Assembly (NCBI GenBank): GCA_029862205.1
Contig: JAOTXT010000017.1
Span: 1-64,000, forward strand
Source of the DNA: Paracoccaceae bacterium
Lineage (GTDB): Bacteria; Pseudomonadota; Alphaproteobacteria; Rhodobacterales; Rhodobacteraceae
Direction of reading: 5' to 3'
DNA length: 64,000 nt
Shown here: positions 7,840-19,131 of the stretch, in pieces
Layout: each line of letters begins with the position of its first letter
How positions within the stretch are numbered: the stretch's first letter is position 1
Translations under genes and position numbers: made by a program
The notes under the pieces: model-generated
What the model was told of the DNA's origin: nothing
The model's database searches: none
What the model saw: only the letters and a program-made list of their open reading frames with translations

Positions 7840-9417
7840 TCAGACGAATGCGTCTGGCTCCGCCGCCTTCCGCTTGGCGATGAATTCATTCAGCGCCTCG
7901 TCGGTGCCCTGATCCAGATCAGGCGCCACATAGTCGCGCATCATCCGCTCGACCCGCTCGTGCGCCAATTGATAGGTATCGCGGCTGCCCTCGTCGGCCC
8001 ATTGCTCGAAGGGCTTGTAGTCGAGCACCCGCGTCCGCCAGAAAGCGTTCTCGAAATTGGCCTGCGTATGCGCGCAGCCCAGATAGTGGTTCCCCGGCCC
8101 GACCTCGCGGATCGCGTCCATCGCCTGGCCGTTCTCCGTGATGTCCACCCCTTCGGCAAAGTTCTGAAGGACACCCAACTGATCCGCGTCCAGCACGAAT
8201 TTCTCAAAGCTCGAGACCAGCCCTCCTTCTAGCCAACCGGCCGCGTGAAGGCAGAAATTGACGCCACCCAACAGCATGGCATTCAGCGTGTTCGCGGTCT
8301 CATACGCTGCTTGAGCATCCGGCAGCTTCGAGCCGCAAAGCGCCCCGCCTGAACGGAACGGCAAGTTCAGCCGCCGCGCCAACTGGCCCGCCCCATAAAG
8401 AATTTTCGAGGCCTCCGGCGTCCCGAAAGTTGGCGCGCCCGAGTTCATGTCGATCGACGTGACGAAGGCCCCGAAGATCACCGGCGCCCCCGGCCGGATC
8501 AGCTGGGAATAGGCCACGCCCGCCAGCACCTCGGCCAGAACCTGGGTCAGCGTGCCTGCCACCGAAACCGGCGCCATCGCGCCGCCGACGATGAACGGCG
8601 AGACGATCGCCGCCTGCCCCGCCTCGGCATAGACCTCGAGCGCGTCCATCATGATCGAGTCGAATGTCAGCGGCGAGTTGATGTTGACCAGCGAGGTCAT
8701 CACCGTGTTCTGGGCGACGAACTCCTCACCAAACAGGACCTCGCACATCTTGACCGAATCAACCGCCCGGCTCCGCTCGGTCACCGACCCCATGAAGGGT
8801 TTGTCGGAGTAGCGCATATGGGCATAGAGCATGTCCAAATGGCGCTTGTTGACGGGGATATCGGTCGGCTCGCAGACCGTGCCGCCAGAATGGTGCAGCC
8901 ATTTCGACATGTAGGTCAGCTTCACGAACTTCTCGAAATCGGCCAGGGTCGCATAGCGCCGCCCGCCCACCAGGTCGCGCACGAAGGGGGGGCCATAGAC
9001 CGGGGCCAGCACGCAGTTCTTGCCGCCGATCACCACGCTGCGCTCCGGGTTGCGGGCATGCTGGGTGTATTCCGAGGGCGCGGTGGCGCAGAGCTGGCGC
9101 GCCAGCCCGCGCGGGATCCTTACCCGCTCACCTTGGACATCGGCGCCGGCCTGTCGCCAACGTTCCAGCGCACCTGGGTTGTCGACGAAGTTGACCCCGA
9201 TCTCCTGAAGGACGGTCTCGGCATTCGCTTCGATGATCTCGATCGCCTCGGCGGTCAGGATCTCGAAATTCGGCACCGTGCGAGTGATGTAGCGTGCCGC
9301 CTCGAGCTTGGTCGCGGTCCGCTCGGCGCGGCGGGCGGCGCCGCCCCCACCGCGGGCGCGCCGGCCTTCACGAGAGCGCCCTTCGCTCGGCTGCGGCTCG
9401 GTGGTGCTATCAATCAT
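7840..9417 (-). CDS. Trimethylamine methyltransferase family protein (MttB-like, non-pyrrolysine)
   Basis: A 525-residue TIM-barrel corrinoid-dependent methyltransferase of the MttB superfamily (COG5598). True MttB has an in-frame amber codon read as pyrrolysine; this frame is uninterrupted, so it belongs to the non-Pyl branch whose characterised members demethylate quaternary amines such as glycine betaine and transfer the methyl group to a corrinoid protein. Recognisable stretches are the N-terminal LTAEAIEIIEANAE, the QNTVMTSLVNINSPLTFD core and the C-terminal NHYLGCAHTQANFENAFWR. The N-terminal 40 residues are Arg/Gly-rich and probably disordered. No corrinoid protein or activator gene is next to it. 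Substrate unknown. Confidence 0.88.
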   Translation of the reverse strand: MIDSTTEPQPSEGRSREGRRARGGGGAARRAERTATKLEAARYITRTVPNFEILTAEAIEIIEANAETVLQEIGVNFVDNPGALERWRQAGADVQGERVRIPRGLARQLCATAPSEYTQHARNPERSVVIGGKNCVLAPVYGPPFVRDLVGGRRYATLADFEKFVKLTYMSKWLHHSGGTVCEPTDIPVNKRHLDMLYAHMRYSDKPFMGSVTERSRAVDSVKMCEVLFGEEFVAQNTVMTSLVNINSPLTFDSIMMDALEVYAEAGQAAIVSPFIVGGAMAPVSVAGTLTQVLAEVLAGVAYSQLIRPGAPVIFGAFVTSIDMNSGAPTFGTPEASKILYGAGQLARRLNLPFRSGGALCGSKLPDAQAAYETANTLNAMLLGGVNFCLHAAGWLEGGLVSSFEKFVLDADQLGVLQNFAEGVDITENGQAMDAIREVGPGNHYLGCAHTQANFENAFWRTRVLDYKPFEQWADEGSRDTYQLAHERVERMMRDYVAPDLDQGTDEALNEFIAKRKAAEPDAFV

Positions 9418-9640
9418 GCTTTCGGCCTTCCGTGGGGCAGCGTCGCGGCCATGGACCAGGCGCGCCTACTGCGGTCAGAACACTTGCAATATCCATAGAT
9501 GGACCTGCGCAGGGGGCCAAAACCGGATGTTTTCGGCTATCTCGCGGTCAGTTACGACATGCGGGGTGGCAGGCAGGTGACAGGGCCGGGCCGACACCAT
9601 ATAGAGAGCGCCATTAGGCGAGCAGAGAACCCGGACCCCG

Positions 9641-11206
9641 ATGACCACACCCCCCGCGCACGAGACCTGCCTGATCGTCGATTTCGGCAGCCAGGTAACC
9701 CAGTTGATCGCGCGGCGCCTGCGCGAGATGGACATTTACTGCGAAATCCACCCCTTCAACCATGTGGATGACGCCCTAATCGACCGGTTGGCGCCCAAGG
9801 CGGTGATCCTGTCGGGCGGCCCGGCCTCGGTCGAGGACGAAGGCAGCCCGCGCGCCAATCAGCGCCTGTTCGAGCTCGGCTGCCCGGTGCTGGGCATCTG
9901 CTATGGCCAAATGGCGATGGTGCATCAGTTGGGCGGCAAAGCCGAGGGCGGGCACCATCGGGAATTCGGCCGCGCCTTCGTGAAACTCTCCGAGAAGTCC
10001 GCGCTTTTCGAGGGCGTCGCCGCACCCGGCGAGGAGGCCGAGGTCTGGATGAGCCACGGCGACCGGGTGACCGCCCTGCCTCCCGGTTTCCATGTGCAGG
10101 GCGCCTCGCCCAACGCGCCCTACGCCGTGCTGGCGGACCCATCGCGGCGCTTCTACGGGGTCATGTTCCACCCGGAGGTGGTTCACACACCCCAGGGCGC
10201 ACGGCTGCTCAGGAACTTCACTCACGGCATCGCGGGCATGTCCGGCGACTGGACGATGGCCGCCTACAAGGACCAGGCGATCGCCCAGATCCGCGAGCAG
10301 GTAGGCGAGGGCCGAGTCATTTGCGGGCTCTCGGGAGGCGTCGACAGCTCGGTCGCCGCAGTGCTGATCCACCAGGCAATTGGCGACCAGCTAACCTGCG
10401 TCTTTGTCGACACAGGCATGATGCGGATGAACGAGGCTGAGGAAGTGGTCACCCTCTTCCGCGACCACTACAATATCCCGCTGGTCCATGCGGACGAGTC
10501 AGGTCTCTTCCTCGGCGAATTGGCCGGCGTCACCGACCCTGAGGCCAAGCGCAAGACCATCGGGCGGCTGTTCATCGACGTCTTCGAAAAGCACGCCGCA
10601 GACGCCGGCGGCGCCGAGTTCCTGGCACAGGGAACCCTTTATCCGGACGTGATCGAGTCGGTCTCGGTTTCCGGCGGTCCCTCGGTGACCATCAAGTCGC
10701 ACCACAATGTGGGTGGGCTGCCCGAGCGCATGAACATGAAGCTGGTCGAGCCCTTGCGCGAGCTCTTCAAGGACGAGGTGCGCGCGCTTGGCCACGAGTT
10801 GGGCCTGCCCGAGGCATTTATTGGCCGCCACCCCTTCCCCGGCCCTGGTCTCGCCATCCGCTGCCCCGGCGAGATCACACGCGAGAAGCTGGAGATCCTT
10901 CGCCAGGCGGATGCGATCTACCTAGATGAGATGCGCAAGGCGGGCCTCTACGACGAGATATGGCAGGCCTTCGCCGTCCTGCTGCCCGTGCGCACCGTCG
11001 GCGTGATGGGCGACGGGCGCACCTACGACCATGTCTGCGCCCTGCGCGCCGTCACCTCGGTCGACGGGATGACCGCCGACTACTTCCCGTTTGGCCACGA
11101 CTTCCTGGGCCGCACCGCCAACCGGATCATCAACGAGGTCAAGGGGATCAACCGGGTCGTCTACGACGTGACCTCGAAACCTCCCGGCACGATCGAATGG
11201 GAGTGA
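9641..11206 (+). CDS. guaA: GMP synthase (glutamine-hydrolysing)
   Basis: A 521-residue two-domain enzyme that converts XMP to GMP with ATP and glutamine. The N-terminal class I glutamine amidotransferase has [15 protein letters not shown] with the catalytic Cys at about residue 88 and the HPEVVHT histidine; the PP-loop ATP pyrophosphatase motif is [12 protein letters not shown] at about residue 229, and the dimerisation domain ends in the canonical PPGTIEWE. The stop overlaps the next gene's start by ten bases, so guaA heads a four-gene chain ending in mazG. guaB, the preceding pathway step, is elsewhere in the window. Confidence 0.98.
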   Translation: MTTPPAHETCLIVDFGSQVTQLIARRLREMDIYCEIHPFNHVDDALIDRLAPKAVILSGGPASVEDEGSPRANQRLFELGCPVLGICYGQMAMVHQLGGKAEGGHHREFGRAFVKLSEKSALFEGVAAPGEEAEVWMSHGDRVTALPPGFHVQGASPNAPYAVLADPSRRFYGVMFHPEVVHTPQGARLLRNFTHGIAGMSGDWTMAAYKDQAIAQIREQVGEGRVICGLSGGVDSSVAAVLIHQAIGDQLTCVFVDTGMMRMNEAEEVVTLFRDHYNIPLVHADESGLFLGELAGVTDPEAKRKTIGRLFIDVFEKHAADAGGAEFLAQGTLYPDVIESVSVSGGPSVTIKSHHNVGGLPERMNMKLVEPLRELFKDEVRALGHELGLPEAFIGRHPFPGPGLAIRCPGEITREKLEILRQADAIYLDEMRKAGLYDEIWQAFAVLLPVRTVGVMGDGRTYDHVCALRAVTSVDGMTADYFPFGHDFLGRTANRIINEVKGINRVVYDVTSKPPGTIEWE

Positions 11207-11853
11207 TCGCGCGTCTGGTCTGGCGCTGCGCGAAGGCCGGGATCGTCTTGTTCGCGGTCACCACTCTGGCGGTGTTGGTCATGTCGCACCTGAATCTCGA
11301 ACGTCATGGCATCCGCCCCGGGCCGGACCAGCCGGTCGAAGCAATTCTGGTCTTGGGCGGTGGTGTCGATCCGGATGGGGTGCCAGGCTATTCCAGCCGA
11401 CGCCGGGTCGCCGCGGCGGTCGCGCTCTACCGCGCCGGAAAGACCCAATACCTGATCCTATCGGGCAGGCGCAGCGCCGCGCTGATGCGCGACTATGCGG
11501 TGTCGTTGGACGTGCCGGCGGAGGCGATCATCCTGGAACCGCAGGCACGCACGACCTTCGAGAACATCCGTTTCGGCATCGCCATCGCGGAGGAACGGGG
11601 CATCACGCGCATGGCGGTCTTGACTGATGCGTTCCACCTGGAACGCGCGCGCCGCCTGGCGGCCTATTTCGGGCAAGCCAATGTGGTCCCGATAGCGGTG
11701 ACCGGGCTGGAGAGAGGAAAGTACGTGCTGCGCACGGCCAGCATCCTGCGCGAGGCGATGGCCTGGTGGTACAATCTGGCCAAGGTTGCCGTCTGGGAAG
11801 CGCTGGCCTTGGCCGGTTTCGACCCCGAAAGCCGCGGCGCGTTGGTTCGATGA
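11197..11853 (+). CDS. YdcF/SanA-like (DUF218) membrane-anchored protein
   Basis: A 218-residue protein with an N-terminal signal-anchor (residues 8-28) and a DUF218 domain: [13 protein letters not shown] near residue 49, [13 protein letters not shown] near 88, and [11 protein letters not shown] near 108. Related proteins SanA and ElyC affect envelope barrier and lipid-carrier homeostasis. ATG 11197 overlaps the end of guaA; GTG 11203 is a possible alternative. Its TGA overlaps the start of the DMT transporter (ATGA). The enzymatic role is not established for this branch. Confidence 0.85.
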   Translation: MGVIARLVWRCAKAGIVLFAVTTLAVLVMSHLNLERHGIRPGPDQPVEAILVLGGGVDPDGVPGYSSRRRVAAAVALYRAGKTQYLILSGRRSAALMRDYAVSLDVPAEAIILEPQARTTFENIRFGIAIAEERGITRMAVLTDAFHLERARRLAAYFGQANVVPIAVTGLERGKYVLRTASILREAMAWWYNLAKVAVWEALALAGFDPESRGALVR

Positions 11854-12761
11854 CGACCGCGCCCGACACATCCGCCCGGCCGGCCTCCGAGAGCGGCAAT
11901 ACCGGGCGCGCCGCGCTGTGGATGACCGGTGCTGTGTTCAGCTTCACGCTGATGGCGGTTGCCGGGCGCGAGGTATCGATCGATCTCGATACCTTCGAAA
12001 CCATGATGTACCGCTCGCTGATCGGAGGGACGATCGTGACGGCGATCGGCTTCGCGACCGGCCGGCTGGCCGAGACGCGCACGACCAAGTTCCGGCTGCA
12101 TGTCACACGCAATGTATTCCATTTCACCGGACAGAATCTCTGGTTCTATGCGGTCCCGCTGGTGCCGCTGGCGCAGTTTGCCGCCTTCGAGTTCACGACG
12201 CCGCTTTGGGTCGCGATCCTAGCGCCATTTGTGCTGGGCGAGCGCCTGAGGCCGGTCCAAGTCCTGGCTCTGATCCTCGGCTTTATCGGAATCCTGATCG
12301 TCGCGCGCCCAGGCATCAGCCCGCTCGGCATCGGCCATCTGGCGGCGGCGCTGGCGGCGATCGGGTTTGCCGGCAACGTGCTGGCGACAAAGGGCCTGTC
12401 GCGGACCGAGACGGTCTGGACCATCTTATTCTGGATGACCTGGATGCAGGCTGTCTTCGGATTGGTCTGTGCCGGGATCGACGGCGATATCGCCCTGCCC
12501 GCGGCGAGCTCGGTCAAATGGGTCGTGGCCATCGGCATTTGCGGGCTGACGGCACATCTTAGCATCGCTTCCGCGCTGCGCCATGCTCCCGCCTCGGTCG
12601 TTGCGCCACTTGATTTCGCGCGGCTGCCAATCGTCGCCATCGTCGGTATGTTGGCCTATGGAGAGGCTTTGGAGGTCGCGGTCTTCGCCGGCGCCACACT
12701 CATCATGGCCGGAAACCTGATGAACCTCCGCGCCGAACGGACCCCAAGGAGAGACCCATGA
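11850..12761 (+). CDS. DMT-superfamily permease (EamA)
   Basis: A 303-residue membrane protein with about ten hydrophobic segments arranged as two EamA repeats, the drug/metabolite transporter architecture. Recognisable stretches are TMMYRSLIGGTIV in the first repeat and APASVVAPLDFARLPIVAIVG in the second. EamA proteins typically export small metabolites or take up amino acids or purine-like compounds; the substrate cannot be read from sequence. Both ends overlap their neighbours by four bases, so it is cotranscribed with the YdcF-like gene and mazG. Confidence 0.88.
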   Translation: MTTAPDTSARPASESGNTGRAALWMTGAVFSFTLMAVAGREVSIDLDTFETMMYRSLIGGTIVTAIGFATGRLAETRTTKFRLHVTRNVFHFTGQNLWFYAVPLVPLAQFAAFEFTTPLWVAILAPFVLGERLRPVQVLALILGFIGILIVARPGISPLGIGHLAAALAAIGFAGNVLATKGLSRTETVWTILFWMTWMQAVFGLVCAGIDGDIALPAASSVKWVVAIGICGLTAHLSIASALRHAPASVVAPLDFARLPIVAIVGMLAYGEALEVAVFAGATLIMAGNLMNLRAERTPRRDP

Positions 12762-13627
12762 GCACCCTGCCCCAAACCGAATTTTCCAGGGAGCAATCGG
12801 ATGCCCTGGTATTCGACGGCGGCGGCGCGATCGAGCGGCTGATCGAGATCATGGTGCGGTTGCGCGCGCCCGATGGTTGTCCATGGGACCGGGTACAAGA
12901 TTTCTGCTCGATCGCACCCTACACCATCGAGGAGGCCTGCGAAGTAGCCGACGCGATCGAGCGGGGCGACCGGGCGGCGCTGAAGGATGAACTGGGCGAT
13001 CTGCTGTTGCAGGTGATTTATCATTCCCGGATGGCGGAGGAGGAAGGCAGCTTCGCCCTCGCCGATGTGGTCGAGGCGATCTCGGACAAGATGGTGCGCC
13101 GCCATCCGCATGTCTTTGGCGATGAGGCCGGGGCTAAGCCGATACGTCCCGAGGACGTGGATTGGGAGGGCATGAAAGCGGCCGAACGCGCCGAGCGCGG
13201 CGAGGTGCGCGACAGCGTGTTGGACGGAATACCCACCAGCCTCTCGGGGCTGACCCGAGCGCTGAAGCTGACCAAACGCGCGGCCAGCGTGGGATTCGAC
13301 TGGACCGACCCGAAAGACGTGCTCGCCAAATTGAACGAGGAAGCCGCCGAATTGGTGCGAGAGATCGACGCAGGCACACTGGAGACGATCGAGGAGGAGT
13401 ATGGCGACCTGCTCTTCGTGCTGGCCAACCTCGCCCGGCATTTGAAGGTTGACCCGGAAGCCGCCATGCGTCGCGCAAATTCGAAATTCACTCGTCGCTT
13501 CCGTGTGATAGAGGACTTTCTTAAGGAAAATGGGCGCGCTCCGGATCAAGCAAGCCTGGCCGAGATGGACGCATTATGGGACCGGGCGAAAATCGAAGAG
13601 AAGAACGCGAATATTTTATCTGAGTAA
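12758..13627 (+). CDS. mazG: Nucleoside triphosphate pyrophosphohydrolase MazG
   Basis: A 289-residue all-alpha NTP pyrophosphatase with two MazG domains. The first has the metal-binding EEACEVADAIE and DELGDLLLQVIYH motifs (about residues 49-90); the second has LNEEAAELVREI and EEYGDLLFVLANLARH (about 191-228). MazG hydrolyses (d)NTPs to NMP and PPi and lowers ppGpp in E. coli. It closes the guaA chain, with ATGA overlap to the transporter. The stop codon lies inside the iron-box-like palindrome that precedes the next gene. Confidence 0.95.
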   Translation: MSTLPQTEFSREQSDALVFDGGGAIERLIEIMVRLRAPDGCPWDRVQDFCSIAPYTIEEACEVADAIERGDRAALKDELGDLLLQVIYHSRMAEEEGSFALADVVEAISDKMVRRHPHVFGDEAGAKPIRPEDVDWEGMKAAERAERGEVRDSVLDGIPTSLSGLTRALKLTKRAASVGFDWTDPKDVLAKLNEEAAELVREIDAGTLETIEEEYGDLLFVLANLARHLKVDPEAAMRRANSKFTRRFRVIEDFLKENGRAPDQASLAEMDALWDRAKIEEKNANILSE

Positions 13628-13639
13628 TTGACTCAGATA
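13617..13639 (+). promoter_or_regulatory. Candidate iron-responsive operator (TGA-N9-TCA palindrome)
   Basis: TATCTGAGT and ACTCAGATA form a perfect 9-bp inverted repeat with the spacer AATTG. The core is TGA-N9-TCA, the form described for RirA-type iron-responsive operators of alphaproteobacteria. It abuts a TTGACA hexamer and stands 61 bases before a ferric-iron binding-protein gene, so repression under iron sufficiency is likely. Confidence 0.7.
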
Positions 13640-13667
13640 TTGACAAACGGTTTTGCTCGGGTATTCG
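13640..13667 (+). promoter_or_regulatory. Candidate sigma-70 promoter of the iron-binding protein gene
   Basis: TTGACA (13640-13645) matches the -35 consensus exactly and TATTCG (13662-13667) is a fair -10 with a 16-base spacer. The palindromic operator ends at the first base of the -35, so a bound repressor would block polymerase. Confidence 0.55.
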
Positions 13668-13700
13668 AGAGCTAGCCGCAATTCATGGAGTCGCCGAACG

Positions 13701-14705
13701 ATGCTCAGATCCATCGCTCTCGCCGCTGCAATGGCCTTCTCTGCCCTCGCCGCGGCAGCCGACGAGGTCAACGTCTACACGTCGCGCCAGCCTGAATTGA
13801 TCCAGCCGATCTTCGATGCCTTCACGGGCGAGACCGGCATCACGGTCAATGTGCTTTATGCCAAGAAGGGCCTCATCGAGCGCCTGAAGGCCGAGGGCGA
13901 TCGCAGCCCGGCGGACCTCTACGTCACTGCCGATATCGGCAACGTCAAGGCCGCCACCGATGCTGGCCTGACGCAACCCCATGGCTCGGCCGCGGTCGAA
14001 TCGGCGGTGCCGGAAAGTCTTCGCGATGCTGGCGGTCATTGGTTTGCGCTGACGACCCGAGCCCGGGTGGTCTACGCCTCGAAGGACCGGGTCGCCAAGG
14101 GCGCGGTTACGACGTACGAAGACCTCGCGAATCCCAAATGGCAGGGGCGAATTTGCACCCGGCCCGGCAGCCACTACTACAACCTGGCGCTCGTCGCCGC
14201 CGTGATCGCACACCATGGACCCGACGCGGCGCGCGATTGGGTCGACGGCCTGAAGGCCAATCTCGCGCGCAAGCCCCAGGGCAATGACCGGGCCCAAGTC
14301 AAAGCCGTCTGGGCTGGGGAGTGCGACATCGCCATCGGCAACACCTACTACATGGGCAAGATGCTCGAGAAGGAGGACCAGCGCCCCTGGGCCGACGCGG
14401 TGCGCATCGTCTTCCCAGTCTTCGAGGCGGGCGGGGCGCATGTGAACATCTCGGGTGCGGCGCTGACCAAGTCGTCTCCAAACCGCGAGGCGGCGGCCCG
14501 GCTTGTCGATTTCATGCTCTCGCCCGAGGCGCAGCGGCTCTACGCCGAGATCAACTACGAATACCCGGTCCGCGACGATGTCGCGCCATCCGAGTTGGTC
14601 TCGAGCTGGGGCAGTTTCACGCCCGACACGATCGCCCTGACGCAGATCGGTGATCTGCGCAGCGAAGCGCTGAAGATCATCGAAGAGACCGGGTTCGATA
14701 ACTAG
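13701..14705 (+). CDS. Fe(3+) ABC transporter substrate-binding protein
   Basis: A 334-residue periplasmic iron-binding protein of the FbpA/FutA/AfuA type. A signal peptide covers residues 1-20 (MLRSIALAAAMAFSALAAAA), followed by the typical EVNVYTSRQPELI. The adjacent tyrosines that bind Fe(III) in this family are seen in GNTYYMGKM, and another pair in GSHYYNLAL. Iron uptake is expected together with an FbpB permease and FbpC ATPase, but those genes do not follow here, so the binding protein stands alone. The palindrome at 13617-13639 suggests iron control. The upstream frame extension lacks a signal peptide and is rejected. Confidence 0.92.
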   Translation: MLRSIALAAAMAFSALAAAADEVNVYTSRQPELIQPIFDAFTGETGITVNVLYAKKGLIERLKAEGDRSPADLYVTADIGNVKAATDAGLTQPHGSAAVESAVPESLRDAGGHWFALTTRARVVYASKDRVAKGAVTTYEDLANPKWQGRICTRPGSHYYNLALVAAVIAHHGPDAARDWVDGLKANLARKPQGNDRAQVKAVWAGECDIAIGNTYYMGKMLEKEDQRPWADAVRIVFPVFEAGGAHVNISGAALTKSSPNREAAARLVDFMLSPEAQRLYAEINYEYPVRDDVAPSELVSSWGSFTPDTIALTQIGDLRSEALKIIEETGFDN

Positions 14706-14727
14706 AGACGCCGTTTGACGGCCCGAA

Positions 14728-14749
14728 GGGCGGACAATTGTGTCCGCCC
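14728..14749 (+). terminator. Hairpin after the iron-binding protein gene
   Basis: GGGCGGACA and TGTCCGCCC pair perfectly around ATTG, 22 bases after the stop. There is no long T-run after it. It separates the iron gene from eno. Confidence 0.65.
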
Positions 14750-14815
14750 TGCCCGGTGCGCCTTTACCCTCGGCATGGCCTGATATATCCCGCTGCCAGG
14801 CCAACCTTGCAGTGA

Positions 14816-16099
<1,284 letters not shown>

Positions 16100-16231
16100 A
16101 CCGATCGGCATCGGCGTCAGCAAAAAACCTTAAAAAACTTGGCGATGAGGGGTTTTCTTTTCGATTCGCCTGATTCAAACTGCGCCGCAGCGATGTGAGG
16201 GAACGGCCCGAGATGGCCATTTGGGGTAGCA

Positions 16232-16531
16232 ATGAGTAGATGGGATTGGGGGCAGTTCGTTGCCCCCGGGTTCTGCGTCTTGCTGATCGCGTTTCTGGTG
16301 ATCTTCGCCCATTCCGGGCTGCAAGGCCCGCATGGCCTGGCGGCGCTGAACAAGGCCGAGCGTCTGGAAGCTGATCTGCAGGCCGAACTCGCCGCGATCC
16401 AGGCCGAGCGCGCCGCACGTCAAAACCTCGTCGACCGGCTTGGCAACGAGTATCTCGACCTCGACCTCTTGGACGAGCGCTCCCGGGCGATTCTGGGCTA
16501 TACGCGGCGCGAAGAGCTTCTCATCCGCTAA
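16232..16531 (+). CDS. ftsB: Septum formation initiator (FtsB/DivIC-like)
   Basis: A 99-residue bitopic membrane protein: a transmembrane helix at about residues 10-27, then a coiled coil from about 38 to 75 (AERLEADLQAELAAIQAERAA region) and a short C-terminal segment with LDLLDERSRAILGY. FtsB-type proteins join FtsL and FtsQ in the divisome. The position between eno and pdhA is the usual one in alphaproteobacteria. Length matches the family. Confidence 0.88.
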   Translation: MSRWDWGQFVAPGFCVLLIAFLVIFAHSGLQGPHGLAALNKAERLEADLQAELAAIQAERAARQNLVDRLGNEYLDLDLLDERSRAILGYTRREELLIR

Positions 16532-16623
16532 TTCCCTTCAAATTTCCCCTGCCCGCCCGCAATCAAAGGCGCGGACACAGCGGCATTTGGCAATCTCGTG
16601 ACCGCGATCTTGCGTGGATGTCT

Positions 16624-16629
16624 TTGACA
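16624..16629 (+). promoter_or_regulatory. Possible -35 element before pdhA
   Basis: An exact TTGACA stands 85 bases before the pdhA start codon. No convincing -10 was found at the expected spacing, so this is only a weak suggestion of the operon promoter. Confidence 0.3.
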
Positions 16630-16713
16630 AAGCGGTTAATCTTGTCTGAGAGTCATTTGCAGAACAGGCGGCGGGCCAACCGCGGCGCCGAAGATGCAGC
16701 GGAGGAGACATTC

Positions 16714-17712
16714 ATGGCAGCCCGCAAATCCACGCGGGGCAAGAACGCCCCCGACCCGCAGGAACTGCTTGGCTACTATCGTGACATGCTGCTGATACGC
16801 CGCTTCGAGGAGAAAGCGGGCCAGCTCTATGGGATGGGGCTGATCGGGGGTTTCTGCCATCTCTATATCGGCCAGGAGGCGGTCGTCGTCGGCTTGCAGG
16901 CAAATTGTAAGGATGGGGACCAGGTGATCACGACCTACCGCGACCATGGCCACATGCTGGCATGCGGGATGGACCCAAAAGGCGTCATGGCCGAGCTCAC
17001 CGGCCGCGCGGGCGGCTATTCCAAGGGCAAGGGCGGCTCGATGCACATGTTCTCGAAAGAGAAGGAGTTCTACGGCGGCCACGGCATCGTCGGCGCGAAC
17101 GTGCCGTTGGGCGCGGGCCTCGCCTTCACGAACAAATACCGCGGCAACGACCATGTCTCGATGACCTATTTCGGCGATGGCGCTTCGAACCAGGGCCAGG
17201 TCTACGAGACCTTCAACATGGCGGCTCTGTGGAAGCTGCCGGTGATCTTCGTGATCGAGAACAACCAATACGCCATGGGCACTGCGCAGAAACGCTCGAC
17301 CTCGACACCCGCGCTCTACACACGCGGAGAAGCATTCGGCATTCCCGGCGAAGAAGTCGACGGCATGGATGTATTGAAGGTCAAGGCGGCCGGTGCGAAG
17401 GCGATGGCCCACTGCCGAGCCGGGAAGGGCCCCTATATCCTCGAGGTCAAAACTTACCGGTATCGCGGACACTCGATGTCGGATCCGGCGAAATACCGGA
17501 CCCGCGAGGAAGTCTCGAAGATGCGTGAGGAGCGCGACCCGATCGACGGTTTGCGCAAGCAGATCCTGGATGGCGGCCACGCTGACGAGGACGCAATCAA
17601 GGAGATCGACAAGGAGATCCGCGCCGTCGTCAACGACGCCGCTGCCTTCGCGCAGGAGAGCCCAGAGCCTGATGTCTCCGAGCTTTACACCGACATCCTG
17701 GCCGAAGCCTGA
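16714..17712 (+). CDS. pdhA: Pyruvate dehydrogenase E1 component, alpha subunit
   Basis: A 332-residue thiamine-diphosphate enzyme subunit that decarboxylates pyruvate. The ThDP-binding motif runs from GDGASNQG to ENNQYAMGT (about residues 155-190), and the phosphorylation-loop-like YRGHSMSDPAKYRTREE is at about 250. The start follows a strong GGAGGAG site seven bases upstream; the longer open frame is not needed. First gene of pdhA-pdhB-pdhC with 12- and 15-base gaps. Confidence 0.97.
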   Translation: MAARKSTRGKNAPDPQELLGYYRDMLLIRRFEEKAGQLYGMGLIGGFCHLYIGQEAVVVGLQANCKDGDQVITTYRDHGHMLACGMDPKGVMAELTGRAGGYSKGKGGSMHMFSKEKEFYGGHGIVGANVPLGAGLAFTNKYRGNDHVSMTYFGDGASNQGQVYETFNMAALWKLPVIFVIENNQYAMGTAQKRSTSTPALYTRGEAFGIPGEEVDGMDVLKVKAAGAKAMAHCRAGKGPYILEVKTYRYRGHSMSDPAKYRTREEVSKMREERDPIDGLRKQILDGGHADEDAIKEIDKEIRAVVNDAAAFAQESPEPDVSELYTDILAEA

Positions 17713-17724
17713 GGGGGGATACCG

Positions 17725-19116
<1,392 letters not shown>

Positions 19117-19131
19117 GGGGGAGCGCACACG

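Noticed and set aside
7840-9417. Pyrrolysine-containing MttB
   Set aside because: The frame contains no internal TAG up to its natural length, and no pyl genes are nearby.
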